Source: Bradyrhizobium sp. SZCCT0231
GTDB lineage: Bacteria > Pseudomonadota > Alphaproteobacteria > Rhizobiales > Xanthobacteraceae
Assembly: GCF_018130245.1 (NCBI RefSeq)
Contig: NZ_JAFCKP010000008.1
Coordinates: 62,001 to 126,000 of the forward strand
Reading direction: 5' to 3'
DNA length: 64,000 nucleotides
Made by a program: the position numbers and the translations under genes. Below, one piece after another: positions 17,632-25,691 of this stretch. Numbering within the stretch: the stretch's first letter is position 1; each line of letters starts with the position of its first letter. The notes under the pieces are model-generated. The model saw nothing but the letters and a program-made list of their open reading frames with translations. It ran no database searches and was not told where the DNA came from.

Positions 17632-18765
17632 TTAATGATTGGCAAATGCGTCGCGATAGCCGGCAAGCACGCCCTCGACCATCGCGGCTTGCGAGAACTG
17701 CGCCGAGATGCGCTCGCGCAAGGACACCGCGCGCTGCGCGGTGGTTTGCGGATCGTCCAGTGCGGCGGCGATCGCCTCCGCCATCGCCTCTGAATCGCTC
17801 GGCGCGAACAGAGCTGGGCTCTCGGCGCCCAAGATCTCGGGGATGCCGCCGATCTTGGATGCGATCATTGGAATACCCGCGGCGCCGGCCTCGATCACGA
17901 CGTAGGGCATGGAATCGCCGCGAGAGGGGACGACCAGCAGCCGCCCCTTGGAGAAGCCGTAGCGCGCCTTGACGTGACCGATGAAGCGGATGGCGCTGGC
18001 GAGGCCGAGCCTTTCGACCTGCGCCTTCAGCGCGGCCGTCTCCTCGCCGTCACCGCCGAGCGTGAGCGTGACCTTCTTGCCGCCTTCATGCAGGCGCGCC
18101 ACGGCGTCGACCAGCAGGTCGGCGCCCTTGATGTGCCTGAACTCGCCGACATAGCAGAGGTCGGTCGCATCGTCGGCCGTTACGACGGGCTCGAACTCCT
18201 CCGGAGTGACGCCATTGAAGACACAATGCACCACGCCCTTGGGCGTGCCGACGATGCGCTGATAGGTGTCGCGGGCAAACGCGCTCTCGAACAGGAACAG
18301 ATCGGTCGCGCCCATCAGCGCGCGTTCGAGCCGCGCGTAGAACTCGCCCTTGAAGGTGTTGAGGGGATAATGCAGCGAGCCGCCATGCGGGGTATAGATG
18401 CGGATCGTGTCGTCCGAGCGCCGGCGCATGCGGATGAAGGCGCCGGCCTTGGCGCCGTGGCCGTGCATGACATCAGGCTTGAGCGTCGCGATCAGGCGCC
18501 GCATCCGCAGCCATACCATGACATCATCGGGTGACGGCTCGCGGCGGATCGCCATGCGGTGCACGCCGAGCTTCAGGCGCGGTGCGAGCTCGGCAAGGGC
18601 CTTGTCGGCACGTTCGCCGCCGGTGAGGCTGTCGGCGAGGATGCCGACATGATGGCCGCGATCGACCTGGCCGTTGGCGACGTCGAGGATGTGGCGGAAG
18701 ATGCCGCCGACCGGAGCACGCACGGCGTGCAGGATGCGAAGCGGCCGGTCGGGAGAGGGGGGCAT
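17632..18765 (-). CDS. glycosyltransferase family 4 protein
   Basis: This GT-B fold retaining glycosyltransferase of 377 residues likely adds a sugar to the EPS lipid intermediate. The N-terminal domain begins LRILHAVRAPVGGIFRHI, with HGHGAKAG and YTPHGGSLHY. The C-terminal donor domain has LCYVGEFRHIKGADLLVDA, LTLGGDGEE and the E-x7-E motif region VVIEAGAAGIPMIASKIGGIPEI. ATG 18765 is favoured over the frame's first ATG (18807), as the family sequence begins just after it. It is followed by the sugar-phosphate transferase on the same strand and diverges from the Wzc-like gene. Confidence 0.92.
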   Translation of the reverse strand: MPPSPDRPLRILHAVRAPVGGIFRHILDVANGQVDRGHHVGILADSLTGGERADKALAELAPRLKLGVHRMAIRREPSPDDVMVWLRMRRLIATLKPDVMHGHGAKAGAFIRMRRRSDDTIRIYTPHGGSLHYPLNTFKGEFYARLERALMGATDLFLFESAFARDTYQRIVGTPKGVVHCVFNGVTPEEFEPVVTADDATDLCYVGEFRHIKGADLLVDAVARLHEGGKKVTLTLGGDGEETAALKAQVERLGLASAIRFIGHVKARYGFSKGRLLVVPSRGDSMPYVVIEAGAAGIPMIASKIGGIPEILGAESPALFAPSDSEAMAEAIAAALDDPQTTAQRAVSLRERISAQFSQAAMVEGVLAGYRDAFANH

Positions 18766-18956
18766 GATCCAAAACCAGCTCGACGGCGACTGCCGAACAA
18801 TTCTCACGAAATAATCGAGAGGGATTAAGGGGCCTCGTGGTTAACAAACGGTGACGCGCACGCGCGCGATGTCGCGATTAACCCAGCGGCAACCTTAATG
18901 GAGTGTAATCGCCCCGGTTGAGGTAGAGTCGCAGCGTTGCCCTGCGGGAGTGTTCG

Positions 18957-21251
18957 ATGCGTTTAGCGTTCTGGCGTGCCGGCAAGAACAAGGCGGTGAT
19001 CGAAAGGGCTGTCTCGAAGTCCAAAGGCGAAGCTGCGCCCAAGGTCGAAGCCAAAGTTGAAGCCAAGGTCGAAGCAAAGCCTGCGCCCGTTGTCGCGAAG
19101 CAGGCAGCAGTCGAATCCGGCGACATCGACCTGCACGCGCTCGGCGCGGTATTGGCGCGCAAGCGCAGCTGGATCATCGTGCCGACGGTGCTGGCGCTCG
19201 TTGCGTCCCTCGCTGTCGTCAATCTCGTCACGCCGCGCTACAAGTCCGAAGCCCGCATCCTGATCGACGGCCGCGAGAACGTGTTCCTGCGCCCGAGCAG
19301 CGACCGTACCGAGGAGCGGCAGGCACTCGACGCCGAGGCCGTCACCAGCCAGGTGCAGCTGGTGCTGTCGCGCGATCTCGCGCGCGAGATCATCAAGAAG
19401 AACAAGCTTGCGGAACGCCCTGAATTCGACCCGGTGCTGCAAGGCATCTCGCCGCTGAAGTCTCTTGCCGCGCTGATCGGCATCGGCCGCGATCCGTTCG
19501 CGATGACGCCGGAAGAGCGCGTGCTCGATGCCTATTACGAACGCCTCCAGGCCTACGCGGTCGACAAGTCGCGCGTGATCGTGGTCGAATTCCAGTCCGC
19601 CGATCCCGAGCTTGCCGCCCGCGTCGCCAATTCGATCGCCGACGGCTATCTCGTGCTCCAGCAGGCCGCCCGCCAGGAGCAGGCCAAGAACGCCAGTCAA
19701 TGGCTGGCCGGCGAGATCGAGAATTTGCGCAAGAAGGTGTCCGAGGCCGAGGCCAGGGTGGAGGACTTCCGGTCCAAGTCGAGCCTGTTCGTCGGCACCA
19801 ACAACACCACGCTGTCGAACCAGCAGATGGGCGAGGTCAACACCCAGCTCAACAATGCTCGCTCGATGAAGGCGGACGCGGAATCCAAGGCACGGCTGAT
19901 CAAGGAAATGCTCCAGAGCGGCAAGCCGATCGAGGCGTCCGAGGTCGTGAACTCCGAATTGATGCGCCGGTTGTCGGAGCAAAGGGTGACGCTGCGCGCG
20001 CAGCTGGCCGAACAGTCATCCACGCTGCTCGGCAATCATCCGCGGATCAAGGAGCTGAAGGCCCAGCTTGGCGACCTCGACAATCAAATCCGCGACGAAG
20101 CGGCCAAGATCTCGCGCTCGCTTGAAAGCGACGCAAGGATCGCCAGCGGCCGGGTCGATGGCCTGACCGTGAGCCTCGAGCAGCTCAAGAAGCAGGCGGC
20201 CTCGACCAACGGTCAGGACGTCCAGCTCCGCGCGCTGGAGCGCGAGGCCAAGGCGCAGCGCGATCTGCTCGAGACTTATCTGGCCAAGTACCGCGAGGCC
20301 AACACCCGCGAAACCATCGACACCGCCCCGACCGACGGCCGCATCATCTCGCGCGCCATCGTCTCGAACACGCCGGCCTATCCGAAGAAGCTGCCGATCG
20401 TGCTGATCGCGACGATCGCGACGCTGCTGCTGTCGTCCGGCGTCGTCGTCACCGGTGAGCTGCTGCGTCAGACCGCGCCGCGCGCAGCAGCCGTGTTCAC
20501 TCCGGCGCCGGCGCACGCCCAGGCGGCGGTTCGGCAGGAACCGTTCGTCCCGCCGCTCGTTCCGCCGGTGGTCGAGCCGGTCGTCGAACCGGTGATGGGT
20601 GAGCCGGCGCCGCTTCAGCCGGCGATGACGGCCGATGCCGGTGTGACGGAGTTTGCCGAGATCGAGCAGCTCGCCGAAGGCCTGCGTGCCGCGGGCGCGG
20701 CGGCCAGGAAGGTCACGGTGCTCGGCACCGCGTCCGGCGAAGCCATCACGCTGTCGACGTTGACGCTGGCCCGGCACCTTTCGCGCGATGCCCGCGTCGT
20801 CGTGGTCGATCTCGCCGCGTCCTCACCGACCATTGCCGCGGTGTCCGTCGATGCGTCGGCTCCGGGCCTTGCCGAGCTGATGCAGGGCGAGGCCTCGTTC
20901 GCGCAAATCATCACCCGCGACAAGCTCTCGCGGCTGCATCTGGTCATGGCCGGTCGTCCCGGCTTCGACCGCAGCCTGCTGCAATCGCCGCGCGTGGCGC
21001 TCGCGATCGACGCGCTGCTGCGCGCCTACGATCACGTGCTGATCGACGCCGGTAGCGCCTCCGACCTTCCGGCCGAATTGCTGACGGCGCATGCCCGCGC
21101 CGTCGTGGTGCCCGATGCGTCGATGGCACCGGATGCGCGCACGCAGATGTGCGAGCAGCTGAGAGCGGTCGGCTTCAGCGAGGTGACCATGCTGAGCAAG
21201 CCGGTGCAGCCGTCGGATGCAATGGAGACGCCGCGCGTCGTGGCGGCGTAG
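18957..21251 (+). CDS. exopolysaccharide co-polymerase, Wzc/GumC-like, with degenerate kinase domain
   Basis: This 764-residue inner-membrane protein controls EPS chain length and export. Residues 29-41 carry KVEAKVEAKVEA repeats. Wzz domain: TM1 about 72-92, then a long coiled-coil periplasmic part with the GNVR-like block TDGRIISRAIVSNTPAYPKK before TM2. The C-terminal cytoplasmic domain aligns to bacterial tyrosine autokinases, but the Walker A reads GTASGEAITLS (590-600), without the GKST lysine. The A' motif is VVVVDLAAS and there is no C-terminal Tyr cluster, so kinase activity is unlikely. ATG 18957 follows GGGAG. Confidence 0.9.
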   Translation: MRLAFWRAGKNKAVIERAVSKSKGEAAPKVEAKVEAKVEAKPAPVVAKQAAVESGDIDLHALGAVLARKRSWIIVPTVLALVASLAVVNLVTPRYKSEARILIDGRENVFLRPSSDRTEERQALDAEAVTSQVQLVLSRDLAREIIKKNKLAERPEFDPVLQGISPLKSLAALIGIGRDPFAMTPEERVLDAYYERLQAYAVDKSRVIVVEFQSADPELAARVANSIADGYLVLQQAARQEQAKNASQWLAGEIENLRKKVSEAEARVEDFRSKSSLFVGTNNTTLSNQQMGEVNTQLNNARSMKADAESKARLIKEMLQSGKPIEASEVVNSELMRRLSEQRVTLRAQLAEQSSTLLGNHPRIKELKAQLGDLDNQIRDEAAKISRSLESDARIASGRVDGLTVSLEQLKKQAASTNGQDVQLRALEREAKAQRDLLETYLAKYREANTRETIDTAPTDGRIISRAIVSNTPAYPKKLPIVLIATIATLLLSSGVVVTGELLRQTAPRAAAVFTPAPAHAQAAVRQEPFVPPLVPPVVEPVVEPVMGEPAPLQPAMTADAGVTEFAEIEQLAEGLRAAGAAARKVTVLGTASGEAITLSTLTLARHLSRDARVVVVDLAASSPTIAAVSVDASAPGLAELMQGEASFAQIITRDKLSRLHLVMAGRPGFDRSLLQSPRVALAIDALLRAYDHVLIDAGSASDLPAELLTAHARAVVVPDASMAPDARTQMCEQLRAVGFSEVTMLSKPVQPSDAMETPRVVAA

Positions 21252-21338
21252 GCTTCTTTCTTACTCCTCTCGCCTTGTGGGAGAGGGTGGCTCGTCGCAA
21301 AGCGGCGAGACGGGGTCTCTCTCCACGAGTCCGGAATC

Positions 21339-21432
21339 GTAGGGTGGGCAAAGGCGCGTTTGTGCCGTGCCCACCATCTGTCCAATACAGCAACAGAAGA
21401 CGTGGGCACGCTTCGCTTTGCCCACCCTACGA
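21339..21432. repeat. dispersed palindromic repeat, second copy of GTAGGGTGGGCAAAG family
   Basis: The outer arms TAGGGTGGGCAAAG and CTTTGCCCACCCTA are the same as in the copy at 12656-12749, with a different centre. A degenerate CTC-rich repeat (CCTTGTGGGAGAGGGTGG) precedes it at 21263-21322. Together they fill the gap between the Wzc-like and acetyltransferase genes, which converge here. Confidence 0.87.
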
Positions 21433-21454
21433 CATCGGCGTGTGCGGAGAGGTT

Positions 21455-22636
21455 TTACCCGAACGCCTGCCGCAGCCGTCGGGCCATGTCGAACAGCATC
21501 TGGTTCTGCTTCACCAGCCGCTTGCCGCGGCTGAGCGAGGACATCGCCATCGCCGCGAGTTTTCCGCGCGAGGTCAGGGGGACGAAGCTGTCGAAGATGT
21601 CTTCGTCGTCCCTGCAGAACATCCGCTTGTACTCGTCCGCACCGATGCCGAGGTCGAGCGAGCGGTAGCCGCGTTCGCCGTAGCGATCGATGATGTAGCG
21701 CATCAGGATCAGGCCGGGGCTGTAGCGGGCGTGCTCGGACATCGTGTAGGTGTTGAACATCATCGAGAAGCGCTGGCCATCGGCGACGCCGGCGAAGATC
21801 GCGATCACCTCGTCGTCGCATTCGAGGGCGTGGATGTCGATGACGCGCCCTTCACCGCGCGGCGCAAGGCAGGCGCTGCGGACGAACTGCTCGACGCCTG
21901 GCTCGGCGAAGACGTTCGGGAGCTTTTGCTCTGCCATCCGCACCGGCTTGACGCGGAAGAACCAGTCGAGCAGGCGGGTGATGTCTGGGTCTGACGTGGC
22001 GAGGTGATAGCGATAGCCGGCGAGGGACTGAAGCTTCTTTTCCTTGCTCTTGAGGCGGCGGCGGAGCGAATTGCTGATCCGCGATGCCGGCGGCCCGCCC
22101 GGCTCCATCGTCAGCAGCGGGCAGCCGTTGATCGCGCTCTGCCGCGGCAGAGCTGCAAACGGGTTCTGCTGGTCGTGCCAGCGCAGCGGCTGCTGCGTCA
22201 GCGCGAGCACGTCGACATGCGCGCGCAGCGGCGCAAGCAGCGCGTCGAGATGAGCGATTGAAGCCTGCGCCGCGAACTCGGCATTCCACAGGCCCATATT
22301 GAAGGTCGTGTGCTTGCCGCCCATGAAGCAGGCCGTGCGCACGCCGTGGCTTTGGCGTAGCGAGAGCGGCAGCAGCAGGAGCGGCCGGCGCTCGGTGTCG
22401 CGGGCGATCACGATGAACGGCCGGGCGCCTTCATGGGCGCCGACCAGTCGCTGCCAGGGGCTGAGCAGGTCGAAGCGCTGGTAGGGCGTGAAGAGATGGC
22501 CGTTTTCCTCGAAGGCACGCCAGACCGCCTCGGCCTCGGCGAGATCGGTGACGATATCGACCAGCGCGATACGGATCGCTTTCGACCGCGCTGGCGCTTC
22601 TGCCGTCCGGCTTTGCATCGCCGCAGCCATGGTCAT
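21455..22636 (-). CDS. GNAT family N-acetyltransferase (CelD/BcsL-like)
   Basis: This 393-residue protein is related to CelD/BcsL, with a C-terminal acetyltransferase-6 domain: SNSLRRRLKSKEKKL, the loop RMAEQKLPNVFAEPG, ALECDDEVIAIFAGV, YSPGLILMRYIIDRYGERG and YRSLDLGIGADEYK. Such proteins are thought to acylate cell-surface polysaccharide or transfer an amino-acyl group. Start ATG 22636 follows AGG at nine bases; the frame extends to 22723 without family-like residues. It diverges from the deacetylase-fold gene across a perfect palindrome, suggesting joint control. Confidence 0.87.
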   Translation of the reverse strand: MTMAAAMQSRTAEAPARSKAIRIALVDIVTDLAEAEAVWRAFEENGHLFTPYQRFDLLSPWQRLVGAHEGARPFIVIARDTERRPLLLLPLSLRQSHGVRTACFMGGKHTTFNMGLWNAEFAAQASIAHLDALLAPLRAHVDVLALTQQPLRWHDQQNPFAALPRQSAINGCPLLTMEPGGPPASRISNSLRRRLKSKEKKLQSLAGYRYHLATSDPDITRLLDWFFRVKPVRMAEQKLPNVFAEPGVEQFVRSACLAPRGEGRVIDIHALECDDEVIAIFAGVADGQRFSMMFNTYTMSEHARYSPGLILMRYIIDRYGERGYRSLDLGIGADEYKRMFCRDDEDIFDSFVPLTSRGKLAAMAMSSLSRGKRLVKQNQMLFDMARRLRQAFG

Positions 22637-22685
22637 TCGCGAAACCTGTCGAGAAAACGAAAAATGCGTAATTCGGCCTGTGGCC

Positions 22686-22705
22686 GACCTTTGCAAACAA
22701 AGGTC
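22686..22705. promoter_or_regulatory. palindromic site in divergent promoter region
   Basis: GACCTTTG and CAAAGGTC are perfect 8-bp arms around CAAA, in the 130-bp gap between the acetyltransferase and deacetylase-fold genes. A partial direct repeat of the right arm (CAAAGGTCAA / CAAAGGGTAA) follows. A regulator binding site or a promoter hairpin is likely; the factor is unknown. Confidence 0.5.
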
Positions 22706-22766
22706 AACAAAGGGTAATGACAATAAGCGAGGGAACGGGCTGCCGGGCGAGCGCGAAGGTGGGATA

Positions 22767-23813
22767 TTGGCTTCCGACGACAGATGGCTGGAACGGCTGC
22801 GCCTCGAGCTGGCCTGGTTCAGCGGTCAGGCGGCGCTGCGCAGTCGCGGTGCTGGCGCCATCCTGCGCTTTGCGCATGTGCGGCCGCGGCGCCGCGGATT
22901 TCAGCCGCTGCGCGCGAACGAGATCACGCCGCAATTCCTCGACCGCGCCATTCGCGCGCTGCGGCGCTGGGATTACGATTTCCTCGGCATGGACGAGGTC
23001 TGCCGGCGCGCGGTGACGCTGCCGGAGAAGCGTCGCTTCGTGGCGCTGACCTTCGATGGCGCCAACAAGGATCTCATCAATTTCGCCTATCCGGTGCTCG
23101 CACGTCACGCCGTGCCCTTCACGATCTATGTGCCGACCGCCTTTCCCGACGGCGTCGGCGAGGCCTGGTGGCTCGGGCTGGAGCAGGTGATCGCGCGCGA
23201 GAGCCGGATCAACCTGATGATGGGGGAGAAGGAGCAGCGCTTCACCGTCGCCGACAATGCCCGGAAGCAGGCGCTGTTTTCGTATCTGGAGAGCTGGCTT
23301 CGCTCGCTGCCGCCGGCGGATTTGTCGGTCGCGATCGCCGATCTCTGCACGCGCTACCGGGTCGACCTCGCTGCGCTCTCGCGCGAGGCGTCGATGGACT
23401 GGGAAGACCTCGCCAAGCTCGCCGCCGATCCGCTGGTGACGATCGGCAGCGCCACCGTCAACCATCCCGTTCTCGCCAACATGAAGGATGCCGCCGCGCT
23501 GCGCGAAATGACGATGGGCAAAGCGGTCGCGGAATCGGCTTTCCGGCGCGAGATCAGGCATTTCGCCTTTCCGTTTGGCGACCGCTCCTCGTTTCGGCGC
23601 AGCCACGTCGTGATGGCGGAGGAGGCGGGCTTCGCCAGCGCGGTGTCGACGATCCCGGGCATCGTGGAGGCGGAGGGACGCACCAATCTGCGCGCGCTGC
23701 CGCGGATTTCCTGGGATGGACGGGTGCGTTCGCTGCGGATGCTGCGCGTGCTGGTGTCGGGTGTTGCCTTTGCGCCGGTGAAGCCGACGGGCAGCGCTCC
23801 GGGCAAGACCTAA
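22767..23813 (+). CDS. polysaccharide deacetylase-fold protein with lost metal ligands
   Basis: This 348-residue NodB-like protein keeps the beta-alpha barrel outline, including VPFTIYVPTAF and HFAFPFGDRSSF. The metal site is altered: TFDDG reads TFDGA (95-99), removing the metal Asp, and HxxxHP reads ATVNHP (229-234), removing the first His. Catalysis as a deacetylase is therefore doubtful. Start TTG 22767 has AAGGTG upstream at five bases; an ATG at 22717 belongs to another frame. It overlaps DUF2842 by four bases convergently. The context is EPS modification together with the divergent acetyltransferase. Confidence 0.84.
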   Translation: MASDDRWLERLRLELAWFSGQAALRSRGAGAILRFAHVRPRRRGFQPLRANEITPQFLDRAIRALRRWDYDFLGMDEVCRRAVTLPEKRRFVALTFDGANKDLINFAYPVLARHAVPFTIYVPTAFPDGVGEAWWLGLEQVIARESRINLMMGEKEQRFTVADNARKQALFSYLESWLRSLPPADLSVAIADLCTRYRVDLAALSREASMDWEDLAKLAADPLVTIGSATVNHPVLANMKDAAALREMTMGKAVAESAFRREIRHFAFPFGDRSSFRRSHVVMAEEAGFASAVSTIPGIVEAEGRTNLRALPRISWDGRVRSLRMLRVLVSGVAFAPVKPTGSAPGKT

Positions 23814-24031
23814 CGAGTGGACTTGACCCGGTCGGGCCGCTGCATCCAGCTCACGATCGGCATCGCCGGCAGCACCCAGCCCATGCCGACCACGACGTAG
23901 TAGATCGCCTGCCGCCAGCCGGACTCGGCGATCCAGGGCATCTGCGCCGCCGCCATGCCGAGCAGGGACCAGACCGTGGCCAGCACCAGGAGCAGGATGG
24001 CGCCGAGGAACTTGCGGGTGCGGATCGTCAT
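23810..24031 (-). CDS. DUF2842 domain-containing membrane protein
   Basis: This 73-residue protein has two membrane segments (FLGAILLLVLATVWSLLG and QAIYYVVVGMGWVLPAM), MTIRTRKF before them and a basic tail, WMQRPDRVKSTR. It matches the short alphaproteobacterial DUF2842 family, whose function is not known. It converges with the deacetylase-fold gene (four-base overlap) and diverges from ctaA, where DUF2842 is often found nearby. Confidence 0.85.
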   Translation of the reverse strand: MTIRTRKFLGAILLLVLATVWSLLGMAAAQMPWIAESGWRQAIYYVVVGMGWVLPAMPIVSWMQRPDRVKSTR

Positions 24032-24124
24032 GGCGGAATGTCGCGGTCCTGGCGGAACTTGCGCTGCGGGAGCGGGGGACTATAAGGGGCACGCAGTCCG
24101 GTTCAAGCCTGGTTTTCGCCCCTG

Positions 24125-25207
24125 ATGACGACGACGTCCACCCTGTCCGAGCCGCACCGCGCCGTGCGCTGGTGGCTGATCGCCGTGGCCGCGCTGATCG
24201 CCTTGATGGTGCTGGTCGGCGGCGCGACGCGGCTGACGGAATCCGGCCTCTCGATCGTCGAATGGAAACCCGTTATGGGCAGCGTGCCGCCGCTCACCGA
24301 GGCGCAGTGGACCGAGGCGTTCGAGGCCTACAAGAAGATTCCGCAATATCGCGAGCTCAACGCCGGCATGAGCCTGTCCGAATTCAAGGAGATTTTTTGG
24401 TGGGAGTGGAGCCACCGGCTGCTCGGCCGCTTCATCGGCGTCGCCTATCTGCTGCCGTTCCTGTTCTTCCTTTGGCGCGGTGGCTTGTCCGGTGAGCTGA
24501 AGCGGCGGCTGTGGCTGCTGTTCGCGCTCGGCGGTCTGCAGGGTGCGGTCGGCTGGTGGATGGTCGCCTCGGGCCTGACCGAGCGGGTCGAGGTCTCGCA
24601 ATATCGGCTGGCGACGCATCTGGTGCTGGCGCTTTTGATCTTCGCCGGGATCGTCTGGACGGTGCGGCGGCTCAAGGAGCGGCAGCAGATCGCAGCACCT
24701 GCTCGGCTGCGGTTCACCAGCGCGCTGCTTCTCGTCGTGACTTTCGTGCAGATCTATTTCGGCGCGCTGGTCGCGGGCCTGCGCGCGGGCCGCGCCTACA
24801 ACACCTGGCCTGAGATCGATGGCGCGTTCGTCCCGTCGGCGGATCGGTTGTGGTTCGAGACGCCGTGGTGGCGCAACATGTTCGACAATGTGCTGACGGT
24901 GCAGTTCGAGCACCGCATGACGGCCTATGCGCTGTTCGTGCTGGCGGTGCTGCATGCGATCGACGCGGTGCGCTCGCGCGCAGGGGCGGCCGCGAGCGGC
25001 GCGCTGTGGCTGCTTGCGGCGGTGAGCCTGCAGGCGGTGCTCGGCGTCCTCACGCTGCTCAACCAGGTGCCGATCGATCTCGCGCTCGCGCATCAGGCGG
25101 TTGCGATACTGGTGCTCACACTGGCGGTGATGCAGTTTGAACGGCTCGCATCGCGGCGGTCTGCGGAGACCCAGCCGCGCGCGGTTCCGGTCAGCCAGCC
25201 CGGCTGA
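24125..25207 (+). CDS. ctaA: heme A synthase (COX15/CtaA)
   Basis: CtaA oxidises the C8 methyl of heme O to give heme A for cytochrome aa3 oxidase, in the inner membrane. This 360-residue protein has eight predicted segments and the motifs [29 protein letters not shown] (heme-ligand His in EWxHR), [14 protein letters not shown] with the second His, [10 protein letters not shown] and [10 protein letters not shown] for the second heme site. All four ligand His residues are visible. ATG 24125 ([17 protein letters not shown]) is natural for the family. Confidence 0.95.
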   Translation: MTTTSTLSEPHRAVRWWLIAVAALIALMVLVGGATRLTESGLSIVEWKPVMGSVPPLTEAQWTEAFEAYKKIPQYRELNAGMSLSEFKEIFWWEWSHRLLGRFIGVAYLLPFLFFLWRGGLSGELKRRLWLLFALGGLQGAVGWWMVASGLTERVEVSQYRLATHLVLALLIFAGIVWTVRRLKERQQIAAPARLRFTSALLLVVTFVQIYFGALVAGLRAGRAYNTWPEIDGAFVPSADRLWFETPWWRNMFDNVLTVQFEHRMTAYALFVLAVLHAIDAVRSRAGAAASGALWLLAAVSLQAVLGVLTLLNQVPIDLALAHQAVAILVLTLAVMQFERLASRRSAETQPRAVPVSQPG

Positions 25208-25226
25208 TCACCATCAGCCCGGCCGA

Positions 25227-25571
25227 TCAGCAATAGCCGTAAACGCCGCACGCGTAGGGCAGGCGCCAGAAATAGTCGACCTGCTTCCCGCCGTAATACG
25301 GGCCCTTATAATCGTAGCTCCAGGGCCGGCCGTAATAGCCCGGCAAGGTGTTGGAGCCGGGCAGGAGCGGCGTGCCCGGCAGGTTGCGGATGTAGCTGCC
25401 GATGCCATAGGCCGGCGAGATCAGCGCATCCGGATCGGTCTCGACATAGACCTGGGGCGGGTCCTGCGGCGGCACGGCAACGCGCCGCTTCGGCGTCGCC
25501 GGCAGATCGGCGGCCAGCGCGCTCGAAACCGTCAGCATCGCCGCAAGGGCAGGCACCATCCAGCGCAGCAT
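25227..25571 (-). CDS. exported hypothetical protein, Tyr/Pro-rich
   Basis: This 114-residue protein has a clear signal peptide (MLRWMVPALAAMLTVSSALA, cut before ADLP) and a Pro/Tyr/Gly-rich mature part, including PGYYGRPWSYDYKGPYYGG and the C-terminal RLPYACGVYGYC. ATG 25571 follows GGAG at seven bases; the longer frame to 25673 is not coding-like. I do not recognise a named family. The ADLP start resembles rhizobial envelope proteins, so a periplasmic or outer-membrane-associated role is possible. Confidence 0.7.
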   Translation of the reverse strand: MLRWMVPALAAMLTVSSALAADLPATPKRRVAVPPQDPPQVYVETDPDALISPAYGIGSYIRNLPGTPLLPGSNTLPGYYGRPWSYDYKGPYYGGKQVDYFWRLPYACGVYGYC

Positions 25572-25653
25572 CGTCGGCTCCGAATCAAAGGGGCGAATCC
25601 AAAGACGATGTATGCGGCAGATATGGTTAATGACTGTTAACTGACGGCGTTGT

Positions 25654-25682
25654 TCCGGGGCGGCTTGGCACACCGCCCCGGA
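25654..25682. terminator. hairpin downstream of metY without T-run
   Basis: TCCGGGGCGG and CCGCCCCGGA are perfect 10-bp arms around a nine-base loop, ten bases past the metY stop. There is no T-tract on either strand, so it may stabilise the transcript end rather than act as a classical terminator. Confidence 0.5.
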
Positions 25683-25691
25683 CGACGACAG

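Noticed and set aside
14643-17972. An 1109-residue plus-strand open frame antisense to EPS genes
   Set aside because: It is rich in Arg, Asp, Glu, Gly, Val and His as expected from the reverse complement of GC-biased coding, spans several real genes and a repeat, and has no domain.
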